DNA of 64,000 nt. Source: Pontibacillus salicampi. GTDB taxonomy: Bacteria > Bacillota > Bacilli > Bacillales > BH030062. The notes under the pieces are model-generated. The model made no database searches. It saw only the letters and a program-made list of their open reading frames with translations, and was not told where the DNA came from. A program made the position numbers and the translations under genes. Shown here one piece after another: positions 53,773-62,998 of this stretch; within the stretch, counting starts at the first letter, position 1; each line of letters starts with the position of its first letter. Location of the stretch: the NCBI RefSeq assembly GCF_042434395.1, contig NZ_JBHLTP010000003.1:186001-250000 (forward strand), written 5' to 3'.

Positions 53773-54453
53773 ATGAGTATGGAATTTAATTGGCATAAAG
53801 AAGTAGAAAAACGGTGGGACGGAAATGTTCAATTCTGGTCAGATAAGAGTAAGGACATGTGGGAGAATGGGAGTCGTTCTTCCATAGTCCCTTTTTTTGA
53901 GAAGCATGTGGAAGCAGGGAGTCGAGTTGCTGACGTAGGCTGTGGAGATGGATATGGATCATACAAGCTGAACCAAGCAGGCTTTTCTGTTATTGGCGTA
54001 GATATATCACCAAAAATGGTGGAATATGCAAATCAGCAAGCGCAAGAAGGCTTGCAGTTTCAAGTTGGGGATCTATCATCGTTACCTTTTGAAGACCATT
54101 CCTTTGATGGATTAATTGCAATTAACTCAATGGAATGGACGGAGACTCCGCTTCTAGCTCTACAAGAAATGAGAAGGGTGTTAAAGCCTGGAGGTCATTT
54201 ATGTGTCGGATTGCTCGGACCAACTGCTGGACCTCGTCAGAACAGCTATAATCGGTTATACGGAGAAAGTGTTATATGTAACACGATGATGCCATGGGAG
54301 CTGGAGCAGCTTGCCGCTGAGAATGGCTTTAGAATCAAGGATGGGGAGCCTGTCTATAAAGAAGGGGTAACAACAGCCCATACGGAAGCATTAGCTAGGC
54401 CGCTGCAACAAGCATTAACGTTTATGTGGTTATCTATGCTAGTGAAGCAATAG
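53773..54453 (+). CDS. SAM-dependent class I methyltransferase
   Basis: A 226-residue Rossmann methyltransferase. Motif I is VADVGCGDGYGS (about 53-64), followed by GVDISPKMVEYA, PFEDHSFDGLIAINSMEW and RRVLKPGGHLCVG. The substrate cannot be told. SD GGGGGAT. Followed by a terminator and convergent with spoVB. Confidence 0.9.
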   Translation: MSMEFNWHKEVEKRWDGNVQFWSDKSKDMWENGSRSSIVPFFEKHVEAGSRVADVGCGDGYGSYKLNQAGFSVIGVDISPKMVEYANQQAQEGLQFQVGDLSSLPFEDHSFDGLIAINSMEWTETPLLALQEMRRVLKPGGHLCVGLLGPTAGPRQNSYNRLYGESVICNTMMPWELEQLAAENGFRIKDGEPVYKEGVTTAHTEALARPLQQALTFMWLSMLVKQ

Positions 54454-54459
54454 AATGTC

Positions 54460-54495
54460 AATCAGCCGCTTTCCATCGAGCGGCTGATTTTTTTA
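54460..54495. terminator. Terminator of the methyltransferase gene
   Basis: AATCAGCCGCT (54460-54470) pairs with AGCGGCTGATT (54479-54489), then T-run. Confidence 0.9.
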
Positions 54496-54529
54496 TAGAA
54501 AGCCATGTATCATGATGATGCATGGGAAA

Positions 54530-56086
54530 TCATGGTTTGATAAATCCTTTGAAGAATGGAAGCTGTTTCAGCTCGTCTTTCGTAATAAAACGGAATAAGA
54601 ATAGTAGAGCAGTATAGCCAATAGTGAACACGACAAGCAGGACAAGGAATGACCACACATGATTGGTTGCATGGGGGAATAGGTCTTGCAGCCATTCTCC
54701 TCCAAGCCAGGTCATGATAATTAAGCTAACCATTTTGCAAATATCAATAAATGGTAAACGGAATTCAATAGCCTTCATTAGCGTAAACAGATGTAGGAAG
54801 GTGACGAGAATCACTCCAACTACTATAGCTAGGGCGACTCCCATTATGCCAAAATCAGGCTGTGTAGCTAAAGCAAGCAACACCCCGAATTTCACTACGG
54901 CTCCTATTAGGCTATTCCACATGGCTGCTTTAGCTAGGTCAAGAGCTTGTAAAGCAGCCTGTAGCGGAGCTTGAAAATATAGTAGTAGGAAGAAGGGCGA
55001 CATTAGAACAAGAAATCGGGCAGCGTTACTACTGCCATACATAAAGCTCAATATAGGTGTTGCAAATAACGCGATAACGACGGTAGCTAGAGCACCTGAG
55101 GCAAAGGAAAGACGTATTGCCTGGTGAATCCGATAATGAATGAGCTGCTTGTCTTGTTTCGCACCTGCCTCACTGATATTAGGTACCAGAGCTACCGACA
55201 AGGAATGCGTAATAAAGGTTGGCAGCATGAGCAATGGAAGAGCGTATCCAGTTAATTCCCCATATTGCTTTGTTGCGATGGCTGTTTGTACGCCTGCAAT
55301 CGCTAAGCTTTGTGCTACGAGTATGGGCTCCAGAAAGAAGGAGAGAGAGCCTACAAGTCTACTCCCTGTGGTAGGCAGTGCAATGGACATTAATTCCTGA
55401 AGGGTCTCTTTTCCTTCTTTTAAATAATTGGAAAATTTGTTGCGTATTTTTATCCGTTTTTTCACCTTAAACATCCGAATCATATATAACAAGGAGACGA
55501 ACTCTCCAAGCACAACAGAAATCATCGCACCGGCTGCAGCATATTCCACCCCTAAGGGAGCTAGCGCACTTGTGAAAAAAGCGACACACGAAATGCGTAC
55601 AATTTGCTCAATAACTTGAGAATACGCCTGAGGCTTCATGTTTTGCCGACCTTGGAAATAGCCTCGAAGTACAGATGAAATAGCTACTATAGGAACGATA
55701 GGACTGATTGCAAGAAGCGGATACAAGGTTCTTTCATCCGTTAATAGTGTTTTAGCAAGAAGAGGGGCAAGCATCACCATACCAGCTGTGAAAATAATGC
55801 TTAGTATTCCAGTTATGACAAGGGAGATGACGAGGATTTTTTTTATCTTCAATAGATCTCCGTGTGCTTCTGCCTCTGCTACTCGTTTAGAAATGGCTAC
55901 TGGTAAACCAAATTGAGTGAGCGTGATAACGAGAATAAGAGTAGGAATCGCCATCATGTAAAGTCCTACTCCCTCCTCTCCCATGATCCTCGCGATAACA
56001 ATGCGATTCACAAAGCCAAGGAATCTAGTAATCATGCCAGCAGCTATAAGAATCAGCGTCCCCTGTAGAAAGGTTTGCTTAGTCAT
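54530..56086 (-). CDS. spoVB: Stage V sporulation protein B
   Basis: A 518-residue polytopic membrane protein (about 14 helices) of the polysaccharide-flippase (MVF/MOP) superfamily required for spore cortex synthesis. The N-terminus LQGTLILIAAGMITRFLGFVNRI and RVLRGYFQGRQNMKPQAYSQ-type segment (SVLRGYFQGRQNMKPQAYSQ) are typical. AAGGTAGGG lies eight bases before the ATG. No clear sigma-E site was found upstream. Confidence 0.95.
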   Translation of the reverse strand: MTKQTFLQGTLILIAAGMITRFLGFVNRIVIARIMGEEGVGLYMMAIPTLILVITLTQFGLPVAISKRVAEAEAHGDLLKIKKILVISLVITGILSIIFTAGMVMLAPLLAKTLLTDERTLYPLLAISPIVPIVAISSVLRGYFQGRQNMKPQAYSQVIEQIVRISCVAFFTSALAPLGVEYAAAGAMISVVLGEFVSLLYMIRMFKVKKRIKIRNKFSNYLKEGKETLQELMSIALPTTGSRLVGSLSFFLEPILVAQSLAIAGVQTAIATKQYGELTGYALPLLMLPTFITHSLSVALVPNISEAGAKQDKQLIHYRIHQAIRLSFASGALATVVIALFATPILSFMYGSSNAARFLVLMSPFFLLLYFQAPLQAALQALDLAKAAMWNSLIGAVVKFGVLLALATQPDFGIMGVALAIVVGVILVTFLHLFTLMKAIEFRLPFIDICKMVSLIIMTWLGGEWLQDLFPHATNHVWSFLVLLVVFTIGYTALLFLFRFITKDELKQLPFFKGFIKP

Positions 56087-56119
56087 ATTAAAGCCCTACC
56101 TTCTCAAAAAATTGAAATT

Positions 56120-56140
56120 CATATACAATGAATGTATATG
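56120..56140. promoter_or_regulatory. Palindrome upstream of spoVB
   Basis: CATATACA-ATGAA-TGTATATG is a perfect 8-bp inverted repeat about 35 bp upstream of spoVB. Possible operator; no known regulator matches by eye. Confidence 0.35.
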
Positions 56141-56298
56141 CGAAAAAGGTAGCCAAGCATGACAAGCATATAGAATGTTTTTCGAATCCACTCTAAGACG
56201 GGTGGGCTTTATTCTGTACATAGGACAATCAGAATGGATACAAGGGTTAGGATGATATGTAGTGGCATCATTACAAATTGTTAATGGAGGGGAACCAC

Positions 56299-56625
56299 TT
56301 GGAAGAAAGTAAAAATGTAATGGAATGGAAGCGGATGGTTTATCCAGTGTTGCACAGTAAAGTGGAGGAATTTCAATTGCTAGGCTACCCTAATGCTCAT
56401 GAAGAAGGTATATGGAAGTGTATGGTAGAGAAAGTATGGAAAGGAAAGCCAGAGAAGCGCCTGCACCAAATTGTTCAAGATATTTTCCATCTAAATATTG
56501 GTACTTATATGAGCTATTTGACGATTCAAGCTTATCAAGGGAATGAAGACTTAATGACTTCCATAAAAGCTTTAAGCGGGCCAATTCATGAGCAGCAAGA
56601 TGAGACGGATGAGAACGCGCATTGA
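56299..56625 (+). CDS. comN: Post-transcriptional regulator ComN
   Basis: A 108-residue protein of the ComN family (KRMVYPVLHSKVEEFQLLGYPNAHEEGIWKCM). In B. subtilis ComN affects comE mRNA and interacts with DivIVA. The TTG start at 56299 has GGAGGGG six bases upstream. The position between spoVB and secDF is conserved. It lies in a genome that also carries type IV pili. Confidence 0.88.
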   Translation: MEESKNVMEWKRMVYPVLHSKVEEFQLLGYPNAHEEGIWKCMVEKVWKGKPEKRLHQIVQDIFHLNIGTYMSYLTIQAYQGNEDLMTSIKALSGPIHEQQDETDENAH

Positions 56626-56736
56626 CATCACTAGTACAACCTCTCTATAATTGCTTTACTAGCATAAAGTCAGTGAATGAATCGTAAATACGGAAGATAT
56701 ATATGGTTTTGGAAATCGAAGGAGGCACTTTTATTC

Positions 56737-59103
56737 ATGATTAAGCGGGGACGTATCGTTGCATTTTTCCTCCTCATACTACTCTTTGCAGGAACAATAA
56801 GTACAACGATACAAGGGATTACGAAGGACATACGATTAGGACTCGACCTTCAAGGCGGCTTTGAAATACTATATGAAGTCACACCAATTGAAGAAGATCA
56901 GGATCTAAACAGAGATGTGTTAGAGGATACAGTAGAATTACTTACAAACCGTGTTAACGTACTCGGTATTAGCGAAACTAACATAAATATTGAGGGCGAA
57001 GACCGAATTCGTGTGCAATTGGCAGGGATTGATGATCAAGACAAAGCGAGAGAGCTTCTCTCAACATCTGCAAGATTATCATTCCGGACAATTGATGATG
57101 ATCAGATTCGCATTAACGATAAACCATTAAGCCTGGAAATGGATGAAGAATCTACAGACACCTCTCCTGATACTGAAGAAGGGGAAATCTTCGACGGGAA
57201 CGATCTCGTGGAAGGAAGTGCTTCGCAAGAATTTGGCCCATCTGGTGCCCCTATCGTTACACTTAAGGTGAAGGACGCTAACGATTTTGCGAGTGTTACA
57301 GAAAAGGTGAAATCTCTTGTGAATTCCGACGTCTCTGTACCATATTCGCCAAATGCAATGGTAATATGGATGGACTATCAGGAAGGCGATTCTTTTGTTG
57401 AAGAATTACAAAAACCAGCAGATGAACGCAAATATATTTCTGCACCTAATGTTGACCAAACCTTAATGACTAACAATGTTCAAATTAACGGAGATTTTAC
57501 GAAGGAAGAGGCTCAGGAGCTTGCCAAGATATTAAATGCTGGCTCGCTTCCCGTTAACATGGAGGAGTTATATTCCAATTCCGTGGGAGCGCAGTTTGGT
57601 GAGCAGGCAATGAATAAAACCATTCTTGCTGGTTCTATTGGTATTGGCTTAATATTTGTCTTTATGATGCTTTACTATCGTCTCCCTGGTGTGGTAGCCA
57701 CTATCACATTAAGTGTGTATATCTATTTAATTCTGCAAGTATTTGAATGGATGAACGGAGTGTTAACATTACCTGGTATTGCGGCACTCGTACTAGGAGT
57801 AGGTATGGCTGTTGACGCTAATATCATTACCTATGAACGGATAAAGGAAGAGTTGAGGTCTGGTAAATCAACTATTTCTGCTTTTAAAGCGGGTAACAGT
57901 CGCTCATTAAGTACAATATTGGATGCTAATATAACAACTCTATTAGCAGCGATTGTTCTATTTAGCTTCGGTACAAGCTCCGTTAAAGGATTTGCGACCA
58001 TGCTAATATTAAGTATAATCGTAAGCTTCCTTACAGCTGTGTATGGTTCCCGCCTGCTATTAGGCTTGTGGGTAAACAGTAAAGCATTAAATAAGAAGCC
58101 TGGTTTCTTTGGTGTCCGGCAAAAGGATATCCAAGATATTGCTGATGATGAGGAAGTGGAGCCGAAAGTATTCGGGCGTTCCTTTGACTTCGTGAAGCAC
58201 CGTAATAAGTTTTTTGCAATATCTATATTACTTGTTGTATTTGGGGTAGGATTTATATCCTTTACGGGCTTGAATGTGGGCATTGACTTTACAAGTGGGT
58301 CGCGTGTCCAAATACAAGCAGATAATTCAGTCACTGCTGAGGATGTAGAACAAGATTTTCAAGATCTTGGATACGCACCGAAGAAGGTAGTTGCTTCTGG
58401 GGATAACAAAGATGTGGCGGTCGTACGCTTTGATAAAGTGTTAACTAAAGAAGAAATTGCCGAAATAAAGAGTGAAATTGGTAAGCAATACAGCAGTGCT
58501 GAGAATGTTAGTACAAGTGTCGTTTCCTCTATTGTAGGGGAAGAGCTCGTGAAGAATGCGATTTACTCTGTGCTGATTGCCTCTATTGGTATCATTATCT
58601 ATGTGACCATACGATTTGAAATTTACTTTGCTTTAACAGCGATTGTGGCGCTCTTACACGATGCCTTTTTCATTGTGGCACTGTTTAGTATTACAAAGTT
58701 GGAGTTTGATATTACTATTATCGCTGCAATACTGACAATCGTCGGGTATTCCGTCAACGATACCATTGTTACCTTTGACCGGATTAGGGAAAACTTGAAG
58801 AAGAAAAAGCGTGTCAAGACATTCAAGGAACTATCTGAGATTGTCAATCGAAGCTTAATGCAAACACTAGCACGTAGTATAAATACGGTCCTAACCGTCA
58901 TATTTGCTGCATTAATGCTGTTATTATTTGGAGCTACCTCTATCACTAATTTCTCCTTCGCTCTAGTGATTGGATTACTAGCCGGTACGTACTCCTCCCT
59001 CTTCATCGCTGCTCAGCTGTGGTTAGTTTGGAGAGGCAGCATGCTTAAGAAAAAGCCAATCAAATACGAAGAGAAAAAGAAACCTTCTGGTCCACAAGTA
59101 TAA
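56737..59103 (+). CDS. secDF: Protein translocase subunit SecDF (fused)
   Basis: A 788-residue RND-type protein with 12 helices, combining SecD and SecF. LGLDLQGGFEILYEV, the SecD motif GVGMAVDANIITYERI, and the SecF motifs GLNVGIDFTSGSR and GYSVNDTIVTFDRI are present. It is about 50 residues longer than B. subtilis SecDF, largely because of an acidic insert (about residues 130-165) in the first extracellular domain, as in salt-adapted species. The ATG at 56737 has GGAGG twelve bases upstream. Confidence 0.96.
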   Translation: MIKRGRIVAFFLLILLFAGTISTTIQGITKDIRLGLDLQGGFEILYEVTPIEEDQDLNRDVLEDTVELLTNRVNVLGISETNINIEGEDRIRVQLAGIDDQDKARELLSTSARLSFRTIDDDQIRINDKPLSLEMDEESTDTSPDTEEGEIFDGNDLVEGSASQEFGPSGAPIVTLKVKDANDFASVTEKVKSLVNSDVSVPYSPNAMVIWMDYQEGDSFVEELQKPADERKYISAPNVDQTLMTNNVQINGDFTKEEAQELAKILNAGSLPVNMEELYSNSVGAQFGEQAMNKTILAGSIGIGLIFVFMMLYYRLPGVVATITLSVYIYLILQVFEWMNGVLTLPGIAALVLGVGMAVDANIITYERIKEELRSGKSTISAFKAGNSRSLSTILDANITTLLAAIVLFSFGTSSVKGFATMLILSIIVSFLTAVYGSRLLLGLWVNSKALNKKPGFFGVRQKDIQDIADDEEVEPKVFGRSFDFVKHRNKFFAISILLVVFGVGFISFTGLNVGIDFTSGSRVQIQADNSVTAEDVEQDFQDLGYAPKKVVASGDNKDVAVVRFDKVLTKEEIAEIKSEIGKQYSSAENVSTSVVSSIVGEELVKNAIYSVLIASIGIIIYVTIRFEIYFALTAIVALLHDAFFIVALFSITKLEFDITIIAAILTIVGYSVNDTIVTFDRIRENLKKKKRVKTFKELSEIVNRSLMQTLARSINTVLTVIFAALMLLLFGATSITNFSFALVIGLLAGTYSSLFIAAQLWLVWRGSMLKKKPIKYEEKKKPSGPQV

Positions 59104-59114
59104 AATGACCTATT

Positions 59115-59156
59115 ATAAGCCCCTGAATGGCGTATGCTATTCCAGGGGCTTTATAG
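59115..59156 (+). terminator. Hairpin after secDF
   Basis: ATAAGCCCCTG (59115-59125) pairs with CAGGGGCTTTAT (59143-59154), with an AAT/ATT extension. Few T residues follow. Confidence 0.65.
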
Positions 59157-59431
59157 TGCATTAGCATTAATGATGTTATATTGTTCCGAATAAGGAGATA
59201 GTGGAAGACCTTGGTGCGAGATAGTTTGAAGGGATGGGTCAAGCGTTTAACAGTGAAAGGTATCGCCTGAAAGTCACTCGCTTTCTGCCTGTCGTGTAAA
59301 GACGAATTAAGCGAAGCTATTCCAACCACTCAACTCATCTTTCCACAACAGACCAGCTATAATGCGCATGATGCCTATTGTTTTCTCCTTCGTATTTATA
59401 AAAACATTGTTTAATGAAGTTTTCTATCTTC
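59157..59431. other. Non-coding stretch between secDF and lapA
   Basis: About 275 bp without a supported gene. A minus-strand frame here (59335-59526) ends in a protein-like stretch (KTKIENFIKQCFYKYEGE) but has no SD or fitting start. It may be the remnant of a lost gene. Confidence 0.4.
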
Positions 59432-59458
59432 GTTTTTAGTTCTTTTTCAGCTGGGAAT
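59432..59458 (+). promoter_or_regulatory. Possible sigma-B promoter of lapA/yrvD
   Basis: GTTTTT (59432-59437; consensus GTTTAA) and GGGAAT (59453-59458; consensus GGGWAT), 15 bp apart. A TATAGT at 59461-59466 could instead serve sigma-A but lacks a -35. Confidence 0.4.
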
Positions 59459-59514
59459 AGTATAGTAAAGTAAAGGAATAAATGGATGGGATGGACTAGG
59501 AGAGGAGTAATAGA

Positions 59515-59847
59515 ATGAAAGGTCAAAAGAATTTTATATTTGCACTGATTTTTGCGTTAATTGTTGCTATTTTTGCTGTTATTAATGTGGACCCAGTAGA
59601 AGTGAATTATCTATTTGGATCCGGGCAGGCACCGCTTGTGCTGGTCATATTGGGTTCAGTTCTTATGGGAGGTCTTATCGCTGGTACATTTGGGATGGTG
59701 CGCTTATACAAATTACAACGAGAAAAAAGAACACTAGAACAGCAATTGAAACAATATGAGCTTGAACAAACGCATCATAGCTCTACGGTAGACACAAGCG
59801 ATGAAGAACAGCGCTCAAAAGAGTCTGAACCATCCAAAAATAGTTAA
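59515..59847 (+). CDS. yrvD: LapA/DUF1049 membrane protein YrvD
   Basis: A 110-residue protein with two membrane helices (about 6-24 and 38-62), the NVDPVEVNYLFGSGQAPL link typical of LapA domains, and a charged coiled-coil tail. SD GAGGAG. It precedes recJ as in B. subtilis. Confidence 0.88.
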   Translation: MKGQKNFIFALIFALIVAIFAVINVDPVEVNYLFGSGQAPLVLVILGSVLMGGLIAGTFGMVRLYKLQREKRTLEQQLKQYELEQTHHSSTVDTSDEEQRSKESEPSKNS

Positions 59848-59860
59848 AATAGAAAGGCAG

Positions 59861-59890
59861 TTTACTACCCCTGACCCGCTCTTGTATAAT
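59861..59890 (+). promoter_or_regulatory. sigma-A promoter of recJ
   Basis: TTTACT (59861-59866), 18-bp spacer, TATAAT (59885-59890). Transcription would start near 59897. Confidence 0.6.
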
Positions 59891-59905
59891 TAGTAGGTCA
59901 GGGGT
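59867..59905 (+). promoter_or_regulatory. Inverted repeat spanning the recJ promoter and SD
   Basis: ACCCCTGACC (59867-59876) and GGTCAGGGGT (59896-59905) are perfectly complementary over 10 bp. The right arm contains the recJ SD (AGGGGTGA). The left arm lies between -35 and -10. In a read-through mRNA the SD would be hidden. Confidence 0.6.
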
Positions 59906-59911
59906 GAATCT

Positions 59912-62263
59912 ATGTTACGGAGTAAAGCTAAATGGAATTATGTTCAAAGTGATGAGCATGCCATGCCAATAGATGATTCGTTATCGGCATTAACTAATCA
60001 ATTGTTGCGTCAAAGAGGTATTCATACAAAGGAAGCTGCGGATTATTTTTTATCCCCAAAGCTTAATCATTTACATGACCCGATGCTCATCCATGATATG
60101 GATAAAGCGGTATCGCGAGTGAAAGAAGCTATTACAAATGAAGAACGTATATTAGTATTTGGAGATTATGATGCAGATGGGGTAAGTTCTACTGCTTTAT
60201 TAATAGAAACGTTGAGAGAATTAGGCGCTGTAGTAGACTACTATATCCCTAACCGTTTTACAGAAGGCTACGGGCCAAATGAGCAAGCCTTTCACAAAGC
60301 AAGTGAGGCAGGAATATCCCTTATTATTACGGTAGACACAGGGATTGCAGCTCACCATGAGGCTCTGGTAGCCAAAGAGTTAGGTATCGACTTAATTATT
60401 ACCGATCACCACGAAATTCAAGAAACTCTCCCAGCAGCATATGCTGTGGTACATCCTAAATGCTCTCCTTCTTATCCCTTTCAAGAGCTTGCGGGTGTAG
60501 GGGTGGCATTTAAATTTGCCCACGCACTGTTAGGTGATTTACCCAAGCATTTACTAGATTTAGTTGTTATTGGGACGATTGCAGACCTAGTGCCTTTACA
60601 TGGGGAAAACAGAGTTTTAGCTTACTATGGTCTACAGGCTCTAACCCGTTCGTTGAGACCTGGAATTCAAGAGTTAAAGAAGGTTTGCAGTCTGGAAGGA
60701 ACGATGACAGAAGAAGATATTGGATTTGCTATCGGTCCGCGTCTCAATGCTGTTGGTCGTCTTCAGGATGCTTCTCCGGCTGTCGAACTAATGCTTACCG
60801 AAGACAATGATGAGGCTGCTATGCTAGCCAATCAAATTCACGAATTGAACCAAGAGCGTCAACAAATTGTCGCAGATATTGCCAAAGAAGCAGAAGCAAT
60901 GCTGGAAGCAGAAGGGGATATTCTACCTTCTGTTATTGTTGTGGCTAAAGAAGGATGGAATCAAGGTGTATTAGGTATAGTTGCCTCCAGATTGGTAGGG
61001 AAATACGATAGACCTGCTATCGTTCTTTCGATAGATTCAGAAAATAATACGGCTAAAGGATCCGCACGAAGCATAGATGCATTTGATTTATTTACAAATT
61101 GTATGGAAGTACGAGATTTATTCACTCATTTCGGAGGACATGCCCAAGCGGCTGGAATGACACTGCCATTGAACCATGTTGATATTGTGCGTGAAGAGCT
61201 ATCTGCAAAGGCTGACGCTCAATTAGCACCAGAGGATTTTGCGCAAGTACTAAACATTGATCAGACTCTAGAGATACAGTCCATCACGTTGGAAGCTATT
61301 GATGATGTGAATAAATTAGCTCCTTTTGGTATGGGAAATCCGAAGCCATTGTTTGCTCTAGAGAAAGAAACTCCGTCGGAAATTCGGCAAATTGGCAGCA
61401 AGTTAAACCACTTAAAGGTAAAGTTATCTGCTGATGGCAAGGAAATGGATGCGGTTGGATTTGGACTGGGAGATGTGTACACGCGTATTGCTCCGAAGTC
61501 GAGGTTGACCATTGTTGGAGAGCTTTCGATAAATGAATGGAATGGGCGAAAAAAACCCCAGTTAATGATGAAGGACCTGCAAGTTGATGAATGGCAGTTA
61601 TTTGATTATCGGGGTAATCGACATCTTCAAAAAACAGTACAGGATGTACCCAAGGACAATACGTTAGCACTGTATCATCACCCAGTTCCACGAGAGGAAG
61701 AATGGATGTTTGGTACATTTGATGTGTTAGAGGTTGTCGAGGATGAGATGGCTGATGATTTACCTTTAGAGGAAGTAGATCACTTACTTATTATGGATCT
61801 TCCACCCTCACTGGAGCGTTTATCTACTCTCCTTCATAAACTGGCACCAAAGAACATTTATGCCTGTTACCGAACAGATGATGCGGCTTTTCTAAAAACA
61901 GTTCCAACAAGAGAACATTTCAAATGGTTCTACGGTATGTTAATGAAACGAAAGCAATTCCATCTACAGAATGAAGGACCAAAGCTTGCTGCACATAAAG
62001 GCTGGTCCGTCGATGCTGTGGAATTTATTACAAACGTGTTTTTTGAACTTGAATTTGTTAGAATAGAGAATGGACTTGTGACGCTACATGACAATCCTTC
62101 TAAGAAGGATTTGTCAGAATCAACGTTATATCAATCTAAACATGACTATTTAACCGTCGAGCAAACATTATATTTTTCATCCTATCGACAGTTAAGAGCC
62201 TGGTTGGAAGAGCAGTTCAATCAGGGTGCGCACCCTAAGGAGGAAGTAATCAATGAACCTTAA
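59912..62263 (+). CDS. recJ: Single-stranded-DNA-specific exonuclease RecJ
   Basis: A 783-residue 5'-3' exonuclease. DHH phosphoesterase motifs are GDYDADGVSSTALL, TVDTGIA and ITDHHE; DHHA1 has GGHAQAAGMTLP. An OB domain and a Firmicutes-specific C-terminal region follow. AGGGGTGA lies before the ATG. It overlaps apt. Confidence 0.96.
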   Translation: MLRSKAKWNYVQSDEHAMPIDDSLSALTNQLLRQRGIHTKEAADYFLSPKLNHLHDPMLIHDMDKAVSRVKEAITNEERILVFGDYDADGVSSTALLIETLRELGAVVDYYIPNRFTEGYGPNEQAFHKASEAGISLIITVDTGIAAHHEALVAKELGIDLIITDHHEIQETLPAAYAVVHPKCSPSYPFQELAGVGVAFKFAHALLGDLPKHLLDLVVIGTIADLVPLHGENRVLAYYGLQALTRSLRPGIQELKKVCSLEGTMTEEDIGFAIGPRLNAVGRLQDASPAVELMLTEDNDEAAMLANQIHELNQERQQIVADIAKEAEAMLEAEGDILPSVIVVAKEGWNQGVLGIVASRLVGKYDRPAIVLSIDSENNTAKGSARSIDAFDLFTNCMEVRDLFTHFGGHAQAAGMTLPLNHVDIVREELSAKADAQLAPEDFAQVLNIDQTLEIQSITLEAIDDVNKLAPFGMGNPKPLFALEKETPSEIRQIGSKLNHLKVKLSADGKEMDAVGFGLGDVYTRIAPKSRLTIVGELSINEWNGRKKPQLMMKDLQVDEWQLFDYRGNRHLQKTVQDVPKDNTLALYHHPVPREEEWMFGTFDVLEVVEDEMADDLPLEEVDHLLIMDLPPSLERLSTLLHKLAPKNIYACYRTDDAAFLKTVPTREHFKWFYGMLMKRKQFHLQNEGPKLAAHKGWSVDAVEFITNVFFELEFVRIENGLVTLHDNPSKKDLSESTLYQSKHDYLTVEQTLYFSSYRQLRAWLEEQFNQGAHPKEEVINEP

Positions 62264-62765
62264 AGATTATGTTACAGTGGTAGAAGATTGGCCATCAGAG
62301 GGAATTAAATTCAAAGATATTACCACTTTAATGGATAATGGAAAAGCATTTAAAACAGCGGTAGATCAAATTGTGGAGTATGCGAGTGAGAAGGAAATTG
62401 ACCTTGTTGTAGGTCCGGAAGCTCGTGGCTTTATTATTGGCTGCCCAGTTTCCTATGCAATGGAAGCTGGATTCGCCCCGGTACGTAAGGAAGGAAAACT
62501 TCCTAGAGAGACAATCAAAGTGGATTATGGTTTAGAATATGGTAAGGATGTCCTGACTATCCATAAGGATGCTATCAAGCCTGGTCAACGTGTTCTTATT
62601 ACAGATGATTTATTAGCTACTGGCGGGACAATTGAAGCTACTATTAATTTAGTTGAACAGCTAGGCGGTGTTGTAGTCGGCTGTGCATTCTTAATTGAAT
62701 TAACGTACCTTCATGGACGTGAAAAGCTGGATGGCTACGACATTTTAACGCTTATGCAATATTAA
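62253..62765 (+). CDS. apt: Adenine phosphoribosyltransferase
   Basis: A 170-residue purine salvage enzyme making AMP from adenine and PRPP. The PRPP-binding motif VLITDDLLATGGTIEA and GPEARGFIIG are intact. SD AAGGAGG lies in the end of recJ. Confidence 0.98.
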   Translation: MNLKDYVTVVEDWPSEGIKFKDITTLMDNGKAFKTAVDQIVEYASEKEIDLVVGPEARGFIIGCPVSYAMEAGFAPVRKEGKLPRETIKVDYGLEYGKDVLTIHKDAIKPGQRVLITDDLLATGGTIEATINLVEQLGGVVVGCAFLIELTYLHGREKLDGYDILTLMQY

Positions 62766-62773
62766 GATAAGAG

Positions 62774-62799
62774 GAGTGCTCTGTAACGAGTACTCTTTT
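62774..62799 (+). terminator. Terminator of recJ-apt
   Basis: GAGTGCTC (62774-62781) pairs with GAGTACTC (62788-62795, one G-U), then TTTT. Confidence 0.7.
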
Positions 62800-62821
62800 C
62801 CTATAGTATTTAATGAAAAAG

Positions 62822-62830
62822 TGATATAAT
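62822..62830 (+). promoter_or_regulatory. Extended -10 promoter P1 upstream of relA
   Basis: TGATATAAT: a TG element followed by a consensus TATAAT (62825-62830). No clear -35. Transcription would start near 62837. Confidence 0.5.
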
Positions 62831-62841
62831 AAATACATTCC

Positions 62842-62877
62842 ACGACTTTTACCAACATAGGTAAAAGTCGTATTTTT
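62842..62877 (+). terminator. Terminator-like hairpin in the relA leader
   Basis: ACGACTTTTACC (62842-62853) pairs perfectly with GGTAAAAGTCGT (62860-62871), loop of six, then ATTTTT. It begins about five bases after the P1 start. Confidence 0.8.
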
Positions 62878-62916
62878 CAATTGTAATCAAAATGGTTTAT
62901 ATTACTAATAATTTTC

Positions 62917-62945
62917 TATACAATCAATATAACATTTATTATAGT
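62917..62945 (+). promoter_or_regulatory. Candidate promoter P2 of relA
   Basis: TATACA (62917-62922), 17-bp spacer, TATAGT (62940-62945), downstream of the terminator-like hairpin and about 55 bp before the ATG. Confidence 0.45.
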
Positions 62946-62998
62946 TAGGTTAAGAGCAAACGGTCTTGTTGACGAATTTTACTCATAAAGGTGATAGG

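Noticed and set aside
59335..59526. Minus-strand frame with a protein-like end
   Set aside because: The first third is low quality and there is no SD or usable start; at most a gene remnant.
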